A stretch of DNA of 22,811 nucleotides, from assembly GCA_910585535.1 (NCBI GenBank), contig CAJUFK010000046.1, positions 1 through 22,811 of the forward strand. The letters are read 5' to 3'. This stretch comes from an uncultured Angelakisella sp. (GTDB taxonomy: Bacteria; Bacillota; Clostridia; Oscillospirales; Ruminococcaceae). How positions within the stretch are numbered: the stretch's first letter is position 1; every line of letters begins with the position of its first letter. A model generated the notes under the pieces. That model was given only the letters and a program-made list of their open reading frames with translations. It ran no database searches and was not told the DNA's origin. Shown piece by piece: positions 1-7,200 of this stretch. The position numbers were made by a program, and so were the translations under genes.

Positions 1-73
1 TGGTAGTTCAGTTGGTTAGAACGCTAGCCTGTCACGCTAGAGGTCGTGGGTTCGACCCCCATCCAGGTCGCCA
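1..73 (+). tRNA. tRNA-Asp (GTC), 5' end cut by window edge
   Basis: The cloverleaf is readable with anticodon GTC in the anticodon loop, a TTCGA T-loop and an encoded CCA at 71-73. The 3' acceptor strand at 63-69 pairs with TGG at 1-3, so about four 5' nucleotides lie outside the window. It is the first member of a tRNA cluster. Confidence 0.96.
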
Positions 74-76
74 TTT

Positions 77-152
77 GGCTCTGTAGCTCAGTTGGTAGAG
101 CAGGGGACTGAAAATCCCCGTGTCACTGGTTCGATTCCAGTCGGAGCCACCA
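77..152 (+). tRNA. tRNA-Phe (GAA), copy 1
   Basis: A 76-nt cloverleaf with a 7-bp acceptor stem (77-83 with 142-148, one G-T pair), anticodon GAA in the loop closed by GGGGA/TCCCC, T-loop TTCGATT and an encoded CCA. It lies 3 nt after tRNA-Asp and is identical to the copy at 274-349. Confidence 0.98.
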
Positions 153-155
153 TTT

Positions 156-231
156 GCGGGTTTAGCTCATCTGGTAGAGCGCCACCTTGCCAAGGTGGAG
201 GTAGCGAGTTCGAGCCTCGTAACCCGCTCCA
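156..231 (+). tRNA. tRNA-Gly (GCC), copy 1
   Basis: A 76-nt cloverleaf with acceptor GCGGGTT/AACCCGC, anticodon GCC inside the CCACCTT/AAGGTGG arm, T-loop TTCGAGC and an encoded CCA. It follows tRNA-Phe by 3 nt and is identical to the copy at 397-472. Confidence 0.98.
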
Positions 232-234
232 AAG

Positions 235-262
235 GGAGGGAAGCGCCTGGGTGCTTCCCTCC
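235..262 (+). terminator. Hairpin between tRNA repeats, weak terminator or processing stem
   Basis: GGAGGGAAGC at 235-244 pairs perfectly with GCTTCCCTCC at 253-262 across an 8-nt loop. No T-run follows (the next bases are AATCATAC), so it may be a processing stem or a transcription pause rather than a full intrinsic terminator. Confidence 0.45.
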
Positions 263-273
263 AATCATACCAT

Positions 274-349
274 GGCTCTGTAGCTCAGTTGGTAGAGCAG
301 GGGACTGAAAATCCCCGTGTCACTGGTTCGATTCCAGTCGGAGCCACCA
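274..349 (+). tRNA. tRNA-Phe (GAA), copy 2
   Basis: Identical in sequence to the tRNA-Phe at 77-152, with anticodon GAA and an encoded CCA at 347-349. Together with the Gly gene at 397-472 it forms a second Phe-Gly unit. Confidence 0.98.
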
Positions 350-352
350 GAC

Positions 353-396
353 AAGGGCCTGGAACCACAAAAGTGGCCCCAGGCCCTTATTTTTTT
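353..396 (+). terminator. Intrinsic terminator inside the tRNA cluster
   Basis: AAGGGCCTGG at 353-362 pairs with CCAGGCCCTT at 379-388, and an inner CCAC/GTGG stem closes an AAAA loop; two A/C mismatches separate them. A seven-T run at 390-396 follows. The next tRNA gene starts at the base after the last T. Confidence 0.9.
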
Positions 397-472
397 GCGG
401 GTTTAGCTCATCTGGTAGAGCGCCACCTTGCCAAGGTGGAGGTAGCGAGTTCGAGCCTCGTAACCCGCTCCA
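397..472 (+). tRNA. tRNA-Gly (GCC), copy 2
   Basis: Identical to the tRNA-Gly at 156-231, with an encoded CCA at 470-472. It begins directly after the T-run of the preceding terminator, so it depends on read-through, a separate promoter overlapping the hairpin, or processing. Confidence 0.98.
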
Positions 473-473
473 C

Positions 474-503
474 AAAGCTTCCTTTGGGTAGGGGGCTTTT
501 TTC
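474..503 (+). terminator. Intrinsic terminator of the tRNA cluster
   Basis: AAAGCTTCC at 474-482 pairs with GGGGGCTTT at 491-499 (two G-T pairs) across an 8-nt loop and is followed by further T residues up to 502. It ends the tRNA cluster just before the protein gene at 523. Confidence 0.75.
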
Positions 504-522
504 TTATGCAGGGAGGTTTTTT

Positions 523-1140
523 ATGATGCAGTCTGGCAGTATGCTCTTCTTAAACGAACACCAAGTGATCCGGCTGGAGGACGACGATGACATTCTGCTC
601 TCGGTAGTCACCGACGGCAGGGTGGCGGATACCTTCACGGTGGACTACCCTAGCGCCGGCTACGGCGGCGGGGAACTGTACCTTTCACCCTTGGGACAGC
701 ATCTGGTCTTCTCTTACTTTTCCGGGGAAAGCGAGGAAGCGTTCCTCCTCCTAAAAATCGTCCAGGGCCATTTGGAGCCCCTCTATTCCTCCGGCTACCG
801 CAATGGAGAGGGCACCAGCTACGCCTTCCTGGCAGGGGAGAGCCTCCTTCTGGAGACCCTTCGCACCGGCTGGTGGTGTGAGGATACGGCGGAAACCGAC
901 CAGGATGGCAGAGCCTTCTACCGGTTTGGGGAGATCCGCCTGCTGGATATAGGGAAAGGCGCCATGGAAGTTCACACAGTGCGGGTCTATCCGCCCAGCG
1001 GCTGGGAAAAGAACGAAGACGAGGATGAAGGGGAGTTCCGAATCCTGGAAGCGGAAGAGGATCTCCTGCGTCTGGAAGCACCCTGGGGCGAGGAAACCGT
1101 TTCCCTGCCCCTGGATGGGGATATTATCTTTACGCTGTAA
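523..1140 (+). CDS. Hypothetical acidic protein, 205 aa
   Basis: I do not recognise the family. The open frame runs upstream through the tRNA genes to 289, but that extension is spurious. ATG at 523 has a GGGAGG ribosome binding site at 511-516 with 6-nt spacing; the adjacent ATG at 526 is an equal alternative. The protein has no signal peptide or membrane segment and is probably cytoplasmic. It starts with a short strand-rich stretch, carries an Asp run (DDDD) near residue 20, and has an acidic DEDEGE patch in its C-terminal third. The alternation of short hydrophobic and polar segments suggests an all-beta fold; this is inference. It sits alone between the tRNA terminator and the lipoprotein gene at 1219, 78 nt away, and may share a transcript with it. 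Codon use resembles the chromosomal neighbours. Confidence 0.75.
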   Translation: MMQSGSMLFLNEHQVIRLEDDDDILLSVVTDGRVADTFTVDYPSAGYGGGELYLSPLGQHLVFSYFSGESEEAFLLLKIVQGHLEPLYSSGYRNGEGTSYAFLAGESLLLETLRTGWWCEDTAETDQDGRAFYRFGEIRLLDIGKGAMEVHTVRVYPPSGWEKNEDEDEGEFRILEAEEDLLRLEAPWGEETVSLPLDGDIIFTL

Positions 1141-1218
1141 CAAAATTTCTCCCTTTCTGCAATATTTTGTCTCTTCCCAGCGTTTGTTTAGTAGAACTGC
1201 AAGAAAGGGGAAATAACT

Positions 1219-2358
1219 TTGGCAACTCGTGTTTTTTCAATGCTCACAGCGCTGGTCCTGGTTTGCGCCCTCACCGCCTGCGGGGAACAGGGGGATGGCT
1301 CCGGGGCAGTCCCGGAGATCACCTCTGGCAGCATCCCGCTCCCGACGTCCCAGAATCCGCCATCCGCCACGCCCTCGGAGCCGGATGCCGCTTCTGATGA
1401 CCAGCCCCAGGCTCCATCCCGAGGGCCCATCGGGTCCCCGGCGGTCATCCTATACCCGGAGCTGGCGGACGAGACCCTCACCGCCTCGGCTCTCTACCGC
1501 CAAGCCCTGGAGCGGCCCTCGGTGATCTGCTACCAGGAGGAGCCCCTCACCGACCCCCAGCCGTTGGAGGATTTCCTGGCCGCTATGGAAAAGGGGGAGG
1601 ACCGAGACCTCTATCTCTATCAGTTCTACTACTCGGAGGGCAACAGCGCTCCCTATACCTGTTTTCTGGTCCATTTTATTTCCTCTGGCGGTTCGGTGAC
1701 GGTGGGCAGCAATTACAGCGACAACTGGGATACCGCTGAGGCAGAAGAATTCCGCCCTCTCGATTTGATCTCAATGAACAAGCATGGCTTTCTGTTTTAC
1801 CGGGAGGAGGGTGTCAGTGAAGCGACAGCAACACAGGTGGTCAATGATCGAACCCTTGATATTGATTACACCGAAAAATTCCGCAAACTTCGTGACACCT
1901 ACTTGACTCCTTTAGGAATGACTGCCCTTGTTGAACATCCTTGGTCCTCAACTGCGGAATTGGCTGAATCGGTAGACCTTGTTTGGGTCTTTGAGGACCT
2001 CTACCGCTCTGAAAATGGCGACCCTTGGGCCAGCCTGGGGAACAACTGGCCGCTGGATACCATGCTGGAAACCCTCTCCCATTATTTTGACGGCGTTACA
2101 AAAGAAATGATCATTGGTAGGAAATACACCAACGCTTATGACTCCCAAACGAACACCATTTTCTACGAGGGGGGCCGGGGTGGCATGACCCCCGTCTTCC
2201 GGGTGGACACCTGTATTGAAGAAGGGGATAGGCTAAGTATCGGCTACATGATCTGCGATGAATCCGGTGCCCCTGTGGAGGGAAGCCACTACATCCTCAC
2301 CGTCAGGACCCTGGAGGACGGCACCTTCCGCTATCTCTCCAACCTGCCCAGCGACTGA
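1219..2358 (+). CDS. Putative membrane-anchored lipoprotein, 379 aa
   Basis: The start is TTG at 1219, with AAAGGGG at 1204-1210 as ribosome binding site (8-nt spacing). The N-terminus is a lipoprotein signal peptide: a hydrophobic run, then lipobox LTAC with the lipidated Cys at residue 21. A Ser/Pro/Gly-rich linker follows to about residue 75, as expected for a surface lipoprotein spacer. The rest is a globular domain of unknown family with many aromatic and acidic residues and no recognised catalytic motif. The second half (about 1750-2150) is visibly less GC-rich than the first, which may reflect patchwork descent. The gene ends before a strong terminator shared with the convergent operon. 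An extracytoplasmic role, perhaps binding or sensing, is inference only. Confidence 0.82.
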   Translation: MATRVFSMLTALVLVCALTACGEQGDGSGAVPEITSGSIPLPTSQNPPSATPSEPDAASDDQPQAPSRGPIGSPAVILYPELADETLTASALYRQALERPSVICYQEEPLTDPQPLEDFLAAMEKGEDRDLYLYQFYYSEGNSAPYTCFLVHFISSGGSVTVGSNYSDNWDTAEAEEFRPLDLISMNKHGFLFYREEGVSEATATQVVNDRTLDIDYTEKFRKLRDTYLTPLGMTALVEHPWSSTAELAESVDLVWVFEDLYRSENGDPWASLGNNWPLDTMLETLSHYFDGVTKEMIIGRKYTNAYDSQTNTIFYEGGRGGMTPVFRVDTCIEEGDRLSIGYMICDESGAPVEGSHYILTVRTLEDGTFRYLSNLPSD

Positions 2359-2376
2359 CAACCGCAGACAAAAACC

Positions 2377-2406
2377 AAAGGCCCTGGGGATACCCCGGGG
2401 CCTTTT
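2377..2406. terminator. Bidirectional terminator between convergent genes
   Basis: AAAGGCCC with GGGGCCTTT and an inner GGGG/CCCC stem close an ATA loop, giving about 13 paired positions with one T-G pair. T residues on the plus strand and A residues on the left arm allow termination both ways, between the lipoprotein gene and the leftward operon. Confidence 0.85.
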
Positions 2407-2407
2407 G

Positions 2408-2806
2408 CTATAGCTGCTCCAAGATCAGCTGGGCGAAAGCGGAAATGTCCTCGTTGGGGTCGGCGGCGAAGCCCTGGTAGATGGCCCGGTCCGCCAGAAA
2501 GCGTTCCCGGAGGGACCGCCGCCAGGGCTCGCCAGGGACAGAGGACCCTACGGCGAACTGGTAGAGGATGTCCAGGATCTCCACCTTCAATTCCTGCGGC
2601 AGGGTCAGAAGGCCCTCCCGCAGGATACCGTAGGAGGGGAGAGCGGCGGGGGTAATCTGGCCCTGGTTGCAGAGGCAGACCCACAGATCGTAACTGGCTT
2701 GTTTGGCGGCCTCCAGCTCCCCGGAGAAAAGGGCCAGGAAGAGGGGGCCCAGTTCCATCTCCTCCCGGGCTGCGGCGGAGATGGCCTCGTGCAGCTGTTT
2801 ATCCAT
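2408..2806 (-). CDS. Hypothetical protein, 132 aa, third gene of the DUF3796-XRE operon
   Basis: No family recognised. The frame is open to 2941, but the best start is ATG at 2806, preceded by a GAGGAGGAGG ribosome binding site within the end of the XRE gene. The two genes overlap by 8 nt, which points to translational coupling. The protein begins MDKQLHEAI, has no signal peptide or membrane helix, and looks mostly alpha-helical, with amphipathic helices across the middle (LPQELKVEILDILYQFAVG). Helical-repeat character is inference. Being last in an operon with a DNA-binding regulator and a membrane protein, it may act in the same response, but nothing in the sequence fixes a function. It ends at the shared terminator at 2377-2406. 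Confidence 0.75.
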   Translation of the reverse strand: MDKQLHEAISAAAREEMELGPLFLALFSGELEAAKQASYDLWVCLCNQGQITPAALPSYGILREGLLTLPQELKVEILDILYQFAVGSSVPGEPWRRSLRERFLADRAIYQGFAADPNEDISAFAQLILEQL

Positions 2807-3020
2807 TCTCGACGACCTCCTCCTCAAACAGAAAGATCTCCTCGATGGGGACGCCCACCGCCCGGGAGATGTCAACCGCCAGTTTGAGGGAAGGATTGTA
2901 TTGGGCCTTTTCCAGGCGCATAATCGTTTCCCGGCGGACACCCACCCGGAGGGCCAGCTGCTCCTGGGTCAGCCCCTTCTGTTGGCGGAAGGCTTTCAGC
3001 CTGCACTCAAATTCCGGCAT
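2799..3020 (-). CDS. XRE-family (Cro/C1-type) transcriptional regulator, 73 aa
   Basis: A single-domain helix-turn-helix DNA-binding protein. Residues 6-64 match the Cro/C1 fold: LKAFRQQKGLTQEQLALRVG forms helices 1-2, and the recognition helix lies around VRRETIMRLEKAQYNPS (28-44). The acidic tail FEEEVVENG ends the protein. ATG at 3020 has GGAGG upstream with good spacing. It lies 3 nt after the DUF3796 gene and overlaps the next gene by 8 nt, so the three genes are one operon. Small regulators of this type commonly accompany DUF3796-like membrane proteins in Firmicutes (recalled pattern). It may bind the TTTGTC/GACAAA palindrome at 3705-3725 by the operon promoter, giving autoregulation; that is inference. 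Confidence 0.9.
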   Translation of the reverse strand: MPEFECRLKAFRQQKGLTQEQLALRVGVRRETIMRLEKAQYNPSLKLAVDISRAVGVPIEEIFLFEEEVVENG

Positions 3021-3023
3021 TGC

Positions 3024-3680
3024 TCAATCCTCCTTGTCCTCATCCCGTTCCTTCTGATCCCAACGGTAAAGGAGATACTGGCTGAGGAAAATATCCAGGG
3101 CGAAGGAAAGGGCGATGATAACAACGAGGGCGATCAAGGTATACTCCAGGCTGCCTATCAGCCGTCCTTGACCTAAGAACAGCGCGGCCAGGAAAATTAT
3201 GGTCAAGGTGATCTTGTTGGCGGTATGCTGGGCTTTTATCTGGTTTTCCCGGTACCGCTCATCCATGAAGGTATTGGACATCTTGCCCTCATAGAAAAAG
3301 CCAAAGAATCCGAAAAACAGAAAAAAGGTGAAGGGGAAGATGCTTCCATCCATGGGGTAGGTGTAAAATCCCAAAAATCCAAAAAATCCGAAGAGCCCCA
3401 GCCAGCCCAGCTTAGGGTTGATCTTCCGTGTGATTGGTTCACGAGGCTTCCGCAGGCCGGCCCGGGCCAGCAGAAAAAGGAGAACCAGGAAATAAGCGGC
3501 AACTGCCAAAAATGAGAGGAGCATGGGAAGGTCTTGAAGCCGGAATTGATATTGGGAAAAATCCATAGGCGCTATCAAGCGTCCATTGTCGCAAAAGATG
3601 GCGTAACAGCAGGCTGCCGCCATCAGCAGGGCACAGGCGACACCGGCCAGAATCAGCCGCTTACCCGTTTTCTTTTTCAT
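3024..3680 (-). CDS. DUF3796-like multi-pass membrane protein, 218 aa
   Basis: An integral membrane protein with about six hydrophobic segments: residues 8-29, 51-72, 92-107, 113-130, 157-170 and 178-200. The phenylalanine/glycine-rich stretch LGLFGFFGFLGFYTYP near residues 94-109, followed by a short loop and a second FFGFFGFF helix, is the pattern I associate with DUF3796. The N-terminus is basic (MKKKTGKR) and the C-terminus highly charged, so the tail probably faces the cytoplasm. ATG at 3680 has AGGAGG upstream. It is the first gene of the operon with the XRE regulator and is transcribed from the promoter at 3724-3752. The molecular function of the family is not known to me. A role in envelope stress or signalling with the regulator is plausible but unproven. 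Confidence 0.8.
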   Translation of the reverse strand: MKKKTGKRLILAGVACALLMAAACCYAIFCDNGRLIAPMDFSQYQFRLQDLPMLLSFLAVAAYFLVLLFLLARAGLRKPREPITRKINPKLGWLGLFGFFGFLGFYTYPMDGSIFPFTFFLFFGFFGFFYEGKMSNTFMDERYRENQIKAQHTANKITLTIIFLAALFLGQGRLIGSLEYTLIALVVIIALSFALDIFLSQYLLYRWDQKERDEDKED

Positions 3681-3704
3681 GGGAAGTCCTCCTGGTGAGA
3701 TTTA

Positions 3705-3725
3705 TTTGTCACTTTGCAAGACAAA
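3705..3725. promoter_or_regulatory. Palindromic operator candidate of the DUF3796-XRE operon
   Basis: TTTGTC at 3705-3710 and GACAAA at 3720-3725 are perfect inverted arms 9 nt apart. The palindrome touches the -10 hexamer of the leftward promoter and spans its likely transcription start, a classical repressor position. The encoded XRE protein is the obvious candidate binder (inference). Confidence 0.5.
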
Positions 3726-3752
3726 TATATCACCTTCTTCCTCGGTTGTCAA
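3724..3752 (-). promoter_or_regulatory. Promoter of the DUF3796-XRE operon
   Basis: On the minus strand, TTGACA (3752-3747) is separated by exactly 17 nt from TATATT (3729-3724), an almost consensus housekeeping promoter. It lies about 45 nt upstream of the DUF3796 start codon. Confidence 0.8.
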
Positions 3753-3795
3753 GGGAAAAGCTACAAACAAATCACTTTTTCCCAGAAAGTTGTAC

Positions 3796-3824
3796 TTGAC
3801 AAATAAGGTTTATCGCAGTAAACT
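3796..3824 (+). promoter_or_regulatory. Promoter of the BlaI-BlaR1-like operon
   Basis: TTGACA at 3796-3801, a 17-nt spacer and TAAACT at 3819-3824 form a housekeeping-type promoter. It reads toward the BlaI-family gene and diverges from the promoter at 3724-3752. Its spacer and -10 are covered by the palindrome at 3809-3822. Confidence 0.75.
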
Positions 3825-3856
3825 TAAACACAGATACAGGTCTATTGCGATAAACC
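3807..3856. promoter_or_regulatory. Paired operator for the BlaI-family repressor
   Basis: Two related palindromes are present: TTTATCGCAGTAAA at 3809-3822 and TCTATTGCGATAAA at 3841-3854. The outer arms GGTTTATCGC (3807-3816) and GCGATAAACC (3847-3856) are perfect reverse complements. The first overlaps the -10 and the second lies between the start site and the ribosome binding site. Paired palindromes over its own promoter are the usual BlaI/MecI arrangement. The half-sites are not the TACA/TGTA of the staphylococcal repressors. Confidence 0.7.
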
Positions 3857-3872
3857 AAAGGAGGGTTACCCA

Positions 3873-4229
3873 GTGGAATACAAGCTGTTTGACGCCGAAT
3901 ACCGCTTTATGGACATCATCTGGGAGTTGGAGCCGGTAAACTCCACCCAGCTTTCCCGGGTTTGCCTGGAACGGCTGGGATGGAAGAAACCCACCACCTA
4001 TACCATGCTTCGCAAGTTGGGGGAGAGGGGACTCCTCCAAAACGAAAACGCCACTGTCACCGCCCTGGTGGGGCGGGAACAGGTGCGCCAGTACGAAAGC
4101 CAAGCGGTGGTAGAACGGGGGTTTGAGGGCTCCTTGCCCCTATTTCTCACCGCCTTCCTGGGACAGCACAAGCTCACCCGGGAGGAGGCGGCGGAGCTGA
4201 CCAAAATCATTGTGGAGGCGATTGAATGA
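3873..4229 (+). CDS. BlaI/MecI/CopY-family transcriptional repressor, 118 aa
   Basis: A winged-helix repressor of the BlaI type and usual length (about 120 aa). The N-terminal half shows the family pattern: DAEYRFMDIIWE at 8-19 (first helix), NSTQLSRVCLERLGWKKPTTYTMLRKLGERGLL at about 23-55 (helix-turn-helix and wing approach), then the wing. The C-terminal half (about 70-118) is the helical dimer region, ending LTREEAAELTKIIVEAIE. The start is GTG at 3873 behind AAAGGAGGG at 3857-3865. It overlaps the BlaR1-like gene by 4 nt (ATGA), so the two are translationally coupled. By family knowledge, the dimer represses its operon until the membrane protease BlaR1 causes its cleavage. Operators are visible in the promoter. 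The inducing signal cannot be read from the sequence. Confidence 0.92.
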   Translation: MEYKLFDAEYRFMDIIWELEPVNSTQLSRVCLERLGWKKPTTYTMLRKLGERGLLQNENATVTALVGREQVRQYESQAVVERGFEGSLPLFLTAFLGQHKLTREEAAELTKIIVEAIE

Positions 4230-7200
4230 GCATTCCGGTAAGCTGGTTCATCCAGATTCTGAATATGAGCATCGGGGCGGCCTGGGCAGCCCTTCTGGTG
4301 ATGGCCGGGAGGATGCTCCTCCGCCGGGCCCCAAAATTCATTTCCTATGCCCTGTGGTCGGTGGTGCTGTTCCGGCTGGTCTGCCCGATCTCCTTTACCA
4401 GCGTCCTCAGTTTGATGCCCCAGCCCCAAACCATCCCCCAGGAGATCATCTACGCTCCCCAGCCAGAGATCGAAAGCGGCTTCCGGTTCTTCGATCAAAC
4501 GGTGAATCGGAGCCTTCCCCCGGCCACCCCGGCGGCCTCGGCCAACCCGGTGCAGCTTTGGCTGGAGATCGGAAGCCTGGTCTGGCAGGCAGGGATGGTT
4601 CTGATGCTGGCCTACTGCGTTATCTCCTATCTGCGCTTTCGGGGGCGGCTCCGGGAGGCGGTGCTTCGGGAAGGGAATGTCTGGGAAAGCGACCGCATCC
4701 CAACTGCCTTTGTTCTAGGGTTCCTGCGGCCGAAGATCTACCTGCCCCTGGGGCTTACCGAGGAGGAACGGCGGTATATCCTCTGCCACGAGGAGACCCA
4801 CATCCGCAGGAAGGATCACCTAATCAAGCCCTTGGCCCTTTTGCTCCTCTGCGTCCACTGGTTCAATCCGGTGCTGTGGGCTGCCTATTTTCTTCTCTGC
4901 CGGGATATGGAGATGTCCTGCGACGAGGCGGTGATGAAGACCCTGGGGCCCGACGTCCGCAAAGGTTATTCCTCCTCGCTGCTGGCTGTCTCCCAGCGGC
5001 AGAACGGCTTGGTAACTCCCCTGGCCTTTGGAGAAAACGACGTCAAAAGCCGTATCCAGAATGTTTTGCGGTACAAAAAGCCCGCTTTGTGGGCCCTGGC
5101 CGCAGCGGCGGCCTTGGGGCTGATCCTTGCCTTCTGCCTGATCTCCAACCCCAAGGAAACCGAGTGGGTGGCCCTTTCCAGCCAGAAGGGGCTTACCTGT
5201 CCGGAGCCCGAAGAAGGGGAGCGCCTGCTGGTGGAACGCCAGGGCTCCGGCTCGGTCTCTTTGGAGGACCGGGAACAGGTGAAGCGGCTGGTGGAATTGA
5301 CCGCCGCCCTGGAGGTAGGGAAGGAACCCCTTCCCGCCGAAGAAAGGTCTGCCGACTGGGAACTGCGGTTCACCTTCGGGCAATATGATCCCGCCACGGC
5401 GGAAAGCCTCGCCCTTTGCTTTACCAAGACCCAGGTCTGGGGGGAAACAGGGGGCGAGAGGGGGCAGTGCTACCCCCTCCGGGAGTCGTCGGGGCTGTTC
5501 CGGATGGTGGAGGAATACACCTTCCTCCTTGACCCCGGCGAAGTGGGGGAGTACCAGGTAGGGTTCCAGGAGATCCGGGAGGGCCAGGCGGGACAGTATG
5601 TCCTGGTCACCGAGCCCATGGTGGGTTCCCGGCTGGCCTCCCTGCTGCTGGACGGCAACTTGACCGAGGAAAAGCCTGGCAGCATCCCGCCGGCGGACAA
5701 CTACCTGTTTATCAATATGGGCCGGCCCGGGACTGCCTACTACCTGTATGAAGCCGGAGGCCGCTTCTTTATGGAGCGACCAGAGGACTACCGCCTGGAG
5801 TTGACCCAAGAAACCTACGGGGAGATCCGAAACATCTGGCGGACCATCGCCCACCGGGAGGCCCCCGACGAGACCAACGGCGTCTACACTGGCTACGAGG
5901 AGACGGTGGAGGGCCGGCGGCTGCGAAAATTTACCTATTACCAGGCCGACGTCGCCCCCCGGCTGGCGGAGCTGATCCTCACCGGAAAGGACGTCCCCCT
6001 CAACCCCTTGGAGAAGGTGGTCCCGGTGGACAGCTTCCTTCGGGTGGAGATCCGGGAGCCTGGAAACGCCTACTACATCTACCAGGAAGACGGGCATTAC
6101 TACGCCGAACGGCTGACCGATTACCGGGTGGAACTGTCCTGGGATGCTTACCAGGAGATCCGGAACATCTACCTGGACGCCGCCGAGGACGGGATAGCCA
6201 GCGAGGGCCTTTCCTTCTACGCTGACGGACACTGGAATGAGATCGGCAGGGTGGGGGTCCAGGGGTACTTTGAAGCCTTTACTGCCCAGAACATCCCGGA
6301 GGAACTGCGGATCCAAAGCTTTACCCTGGGGGAGATCACCCCCATGGCTGTCTCGGCGGATGGCAATGAGTTTGCGGTTTGTTTCTTGTGGGACTACGAC
6401 ACCTCCGAGGCCAGCCGCTGGATCTCTGCAAACGGCAACGGCGTTCCCACCGAGAAGGGATGGCACTGGACCGAAAACTACCAGGAGTTCCGGTTCCGCA
6501 GGACCGCGGGCAATCTGTACACCATCGTGGGCATTGGCACCGGCGGCGGGGGACAGGGGCTGGAGCCCATCTCCTCCTCCAACACCCCTGCCACGGCGGC
6601 AAAAAACGTTTTGAACCAGCTGCTTTCCTGCACCCAGCAGCAGGCGGAGGAGCTGGACGCGGCGCTCACCCAGAATTTTACGACTGCGATCCAGAGCAAC
6701 GAGGCTGGGAGGATGGCAGGGAACGGAAATGTGACCGACTACCTGACCAAACGGTTCGGCTCTCTGATGACCGGCAAATGTATTGAAATGATCGTGGCGA
6801 ACCGGACCTATTACCAGGTGGTCAAAGTGACCAACAGCCGGGGGGCCGATATCCGGCCCCAGGGGCTCCAGCTGACCAGACGGGCCGGGGAAAAGGAGAT
6901 CTATGATTTTTCGGCGGAGCTGCGGACCGCCGGGGGAGACCTTGCCGCCACCGTCCAGGGGAACCTCACCATGGAGCAGGAGGGGGACAGCTGGAAGGCC
7001 TCCCGGGTCACGGTGACGGTAACGGAGGCCGCCCCGCCGGCGGGGGAAACCGCCGCCGACCCCCTGGAGCGGTTCAAGGTGGAAAATATCCCCAACGCCT
7101 TTTCCAACGATAACTTCGATACGGTTGATGCTTTACGGGACTACCTGCTGGAAAACCTTACCGAGGAGCAGTACAGTGTCATCAGCTGCCAGCGGGATGC

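Noticed and set aside
289..522. Open frame extending the 523-1140 gene upstream
   Set aside because: It runs through tRNA-Phe, a terminator and tRNA-Gly; the ribosome binding site at 511-516 sets the start at 523.
4210..5388. 392-aa Pro/Gly/Arg-rich open frame on the plus strand
   Set aside because: Frame-shifted shadow of the BlaR1-type gene with typical low-complexity composition.
4820..6466. 548-aa open frame on the minus strand
   Set aside because: It lies wholly inside the BlaR1-type gene and arises from GC-rich codon structure; no start signal or family motifs.
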